The notes under the pieces are model-generated. The model was given only the letters and a program-made list of their open reading frames with translations. It was not told where the DNA came from and ran no database searches. A stretch of DNA of 64,000 nt from Comamonas thiooxydans. GTDB taxonomy: Bacteria > Pseudomonadota > Gammaproteobacteria > Burkholderiales > Burkholderiaceae_C. The position numbers and the translations under genes are program-made. The DNA is taken from contig NZ_AP026738.1 in the NCBI RefSeq assembly GCF_002157685.2, positions 1-64,000 of the forward strand. The letters run 5' to 3'. Below are positions 62,436 to 64,000 of the stretch, in pieces (within the stretch, counting starts at the first letter, position 1; each line of letters begins with the position of its first letter).

Positions 62436-64000
62436 ATGAACGCCGCTGTGCAAAGCCTGAACATCCAGGCTCCCGATTACGTCAAGAACCCCAAGCTCAT
62501 TGCCTGGGTCGCCGAAATGGCCGCGCTGTGCAAGCCTGCCCAGATCCACTGGTGCGACGGCTCGCAAGCCGAATATGACGCGCTGTGCCAGCAACTGGTG
62601 GATGCCGGCACCTTCAAGCCCCTGGCCAAGCGCCCCGGCTCCTTCCTGGCCTGGACCGATCCTTCGGACGTGGCCCGCGTGGAAGACCGCACCTATATCT
62701 GCTCCGCCAAGAAGGAAGACGCAGGCCCCACCAACAACTGGATGGAACCTGCGGAAATGCGTGCCACGCTGAACCCGCTGTTCGACGGCTGCATGGCTGG
62801 CCGCACCATGTACGTGGTGCCCTTCTCCATGGGCCCGCTGGGTTCGCCCATCGCCCACGTGGGCATCGAGCTGTCCGACAGCCCCTATGTAGCCGTCAAC
62901 ATGAAGATCATGACCCGCATGGGCAAGGCCGTGTATGACGTGATCGGCACCAGCGGCGAGTTCGTGCCCTGCGTGCACACCATCGGCGCACCTCTGGCCG
63001 CAGGCCAGAAGGACGAGACCACCTGGCCTTGCAGCAAGACCAAGTACATCGTTCACTATCCTGAAACCCGCGAAATCTGGTCTTACGGCTCGGGCTACGG
63101 CGGCAACGCGCTGCTGGGCAAGAAGTGCTTTGCGCTGCGTATCGCCTCCACCATGGGCCGCGACCAGGGCTGGCTGGCCGAGCACATGCTGATCCTGGGC
63201 GTCACCAACCCCGAAGGCAAGAAGTACCACGTGGCTGCCGCCTTCCCCTCGGCCTGCGGCAAGACCAATTTCTCCATGCTGGTGCCGCCCAAGGCCTTCG
63301 ACGGCTGGAAGGTCACGACCATCGGCGACGACATCGCCTGGATCAAGCCCCAGGCCGACGGCTCGCTGCGCGCCATCAACCCCGAAGCCGGTTACTTCGG
63401 CGTGGCTCCCGGCACCAATATGCTGACCAACCCGAACTGCATGTTGAGCCTGGACAAGAACGTGATCTTCACCAACGTGGCCCTGACCGATGACGGCGAC
63501 GTGTGGTGGGAAGGCATGGAAAAGGACCAGGGCAAGCTGCCCGATCACCTGATCGACTGGCAAGGCAAGGACTGGACGCCCCAGATCGCCAAGGAAACCG
63601 GCGCCAAGGCCGCCCACCCCAATGCCCGCTTCACCGTGGCTGCCACCAACAACCCCGCGCTGGACGAAGCCTGGGACGATCCCGCCGGCGTGAAGATCGA
63701 TGCCATGATCTTCGGCGGCCGCCGCTCCACCACCGTGCCTCTGGTGACCGAAGCCCGCGACTGGACCGAAGGCGTGTACATGGCTGCGACCATGGGCTCC
63801 GAGACCACCGCCGCCGCCTTTGGCGCACAAGGCGTGGTGCGCCGCGACCCCTTCGCCATGCTGCCTTTTGCCGGCTACAACATGAGCGACTATTTCCAGC
63901 ACTGGCTGGACCTGGGCGCCAAGATCGAAGGCCAGGGCGCAACCCAGCCCAAGATCTTCACCACCAACTGGTTCCGCAAGAATGCCGAAGGCAAGTTCGT
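62436..64000 (+). CDS. pckG: Phosphoenolpyruvate carboxykinase (GTP), 5' part
   Basis: Converts oxaloacetate plus GTP to phosphoenolpyruvate and CO2, the first gluconeogenic step. 521 codons are present and the frame is open at the window edge; full-length bacterial enzymes have about 600-620 residues, so roughly the last 90-100 are missing. Visible: the GTP-type phosphate loop [15 protein letters not shown] with the reactive Cys274, [17 protein letters not shown] with metal-binding Asp, [14 protein letters not shown], and FTTNWFRKN near the edge. ATG 62436 follows GAAGGA. Separated from the small peptide gene by a terminator. Confidence 0.96.
   Translation, partial: MNAAVQSLNIQAPDYVKNPKLIAWVAEMAALCKPAQIHWCDGSQAEYDALCQQLVDAGTFKPLAKRPGSFLAWTDPSDVARVEDRTYICSAKKEDAGPTNNWMEPAEMRATLNPLFDGCMAGRTMYVVPFSMGPLGSPIAHVGIELSDSPYVAVNMKIMTRMGKAVYDVIGTSGEFVPCVHTIGAPLAAGQKDETTWPCSKTKYIVHYPETREIWSYGSGYGGNALLGKKCFALRIASTMGRDQGWLAEHMLILGVTNPEGKKYHVAAAFPSACGKTNFSMLVPPKAFDGWKVTTIGDDIAWIKPQADGSLRAINPEAGYFGVAPGTNMLTNPNCMLSLDKNVIFTNVALTDDGDVWWEGMEKDQGKLPDHLIDWQGKDWTPQIAKETGAKAAHPNARFTVAATNNPALDEAWDDPAGVKIDAMIFGGRRSTTVPLVTEARDWTEGVYMAATMGSETTAAAFGAQGVVRRDPFAMLPFAGYNMSDYFQHWLDLGAKIEGQGATQPKIFTTNWFRKNAEGKF

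Noticed and set aside
63222..63232. CACGTG in pckG as a sixth parS
   Set aside because: Only the central hexamer matches; flanks differ from TGTTT...AAACA.

Overview
The window looks like the dnaA-proximal part of a high-GC betaproteobacterial chromosome. Comamonadaceae, and Comamonas in particular, is my best guess from memory of protein styles: aerobic benzoyl-CoA (box) genes, a Bug-type solute receptor, GTP-dependent PEP carboxykinase, and typical dnaA-dnaN-gyrB, mnmG-rsmG and parA-parB blocks. No rRNA, tRNA, insertion sequence, prophage or CRISPR array was seen. Base 1 is the first base of dnaA, so the record has probably been rotated to that gene.

Layout. 0-5.4 kb: dnaA, dnaN, gyrB. 5.5-6.7 kb: a glutathione transferase and a YkgJ-type cysteine-cluster protein. 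6.7-14.5 kb (minus strand): a divalent-metal RND efflux operon (membrane fusion protein, RND pump, outer-membrane channel) followed by its response regulator and sensor kinase. 14.5-19.1 kb: dinG flanked by two AT-rich gene-free regions with clustered DnaA boxes; the right one also carries DnaA-trio-like repeats, and hand-sampled GC skew changes sign near it, so it is the best candidate for oriC. 19.1-28.7 kb: PagL lipid A deacylase, Spy/CpxP-like protein, RdgC, a thiolase, a copZ-cueR copper unit with its operator, a chemoreceptor, an Old Yellow Enzyme, a second GST and an FMN reductase. 28.9-34.7 kb: mnmG, rsmG, a LysE-type exporter, parA, an alpha/beta hydrolase and parB.

Five parS-like sites lie between 23.3 and 33.2 kb, two of them inside the mnmG and rsmG coding sequences. 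The origin candidate and the parABS centromere therefore lie within about 15 kb of each other. On this reading dnaA-dnaN-gyrB sit on the left arm and are transcribed toward the origin.

34.7-64 kb is metabolic and accessory: class II aldolase-like protein, M20 peptidase, a divergent MFS/AraC pair, an ECF sigma / membrane protein / SorA-SorB sulfite dehydrogenase operon, a membrane-tethered methyltransferase, a Sel1 lipoprotein with a CsgG-like lipoprotein, an FAD-linked 2-hydroxyacid dehydrogenase, a Bug receptor with a signal-less BMP-like protein, an EF-hand protein, a cobalamin adenosyltransferase, a LysR/DadA/amino-acid receptor/racemase group, an HD protein, the boxC-boxB-boxA benzoate operon, threonine ammonia-lyase, a slipin, a 45-residue membrane peptide and the first 521 codons of pckG. 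Two dispersed intergenic repeat families are present; one follows immediately after stop codons, including at both junctions of the box operon.
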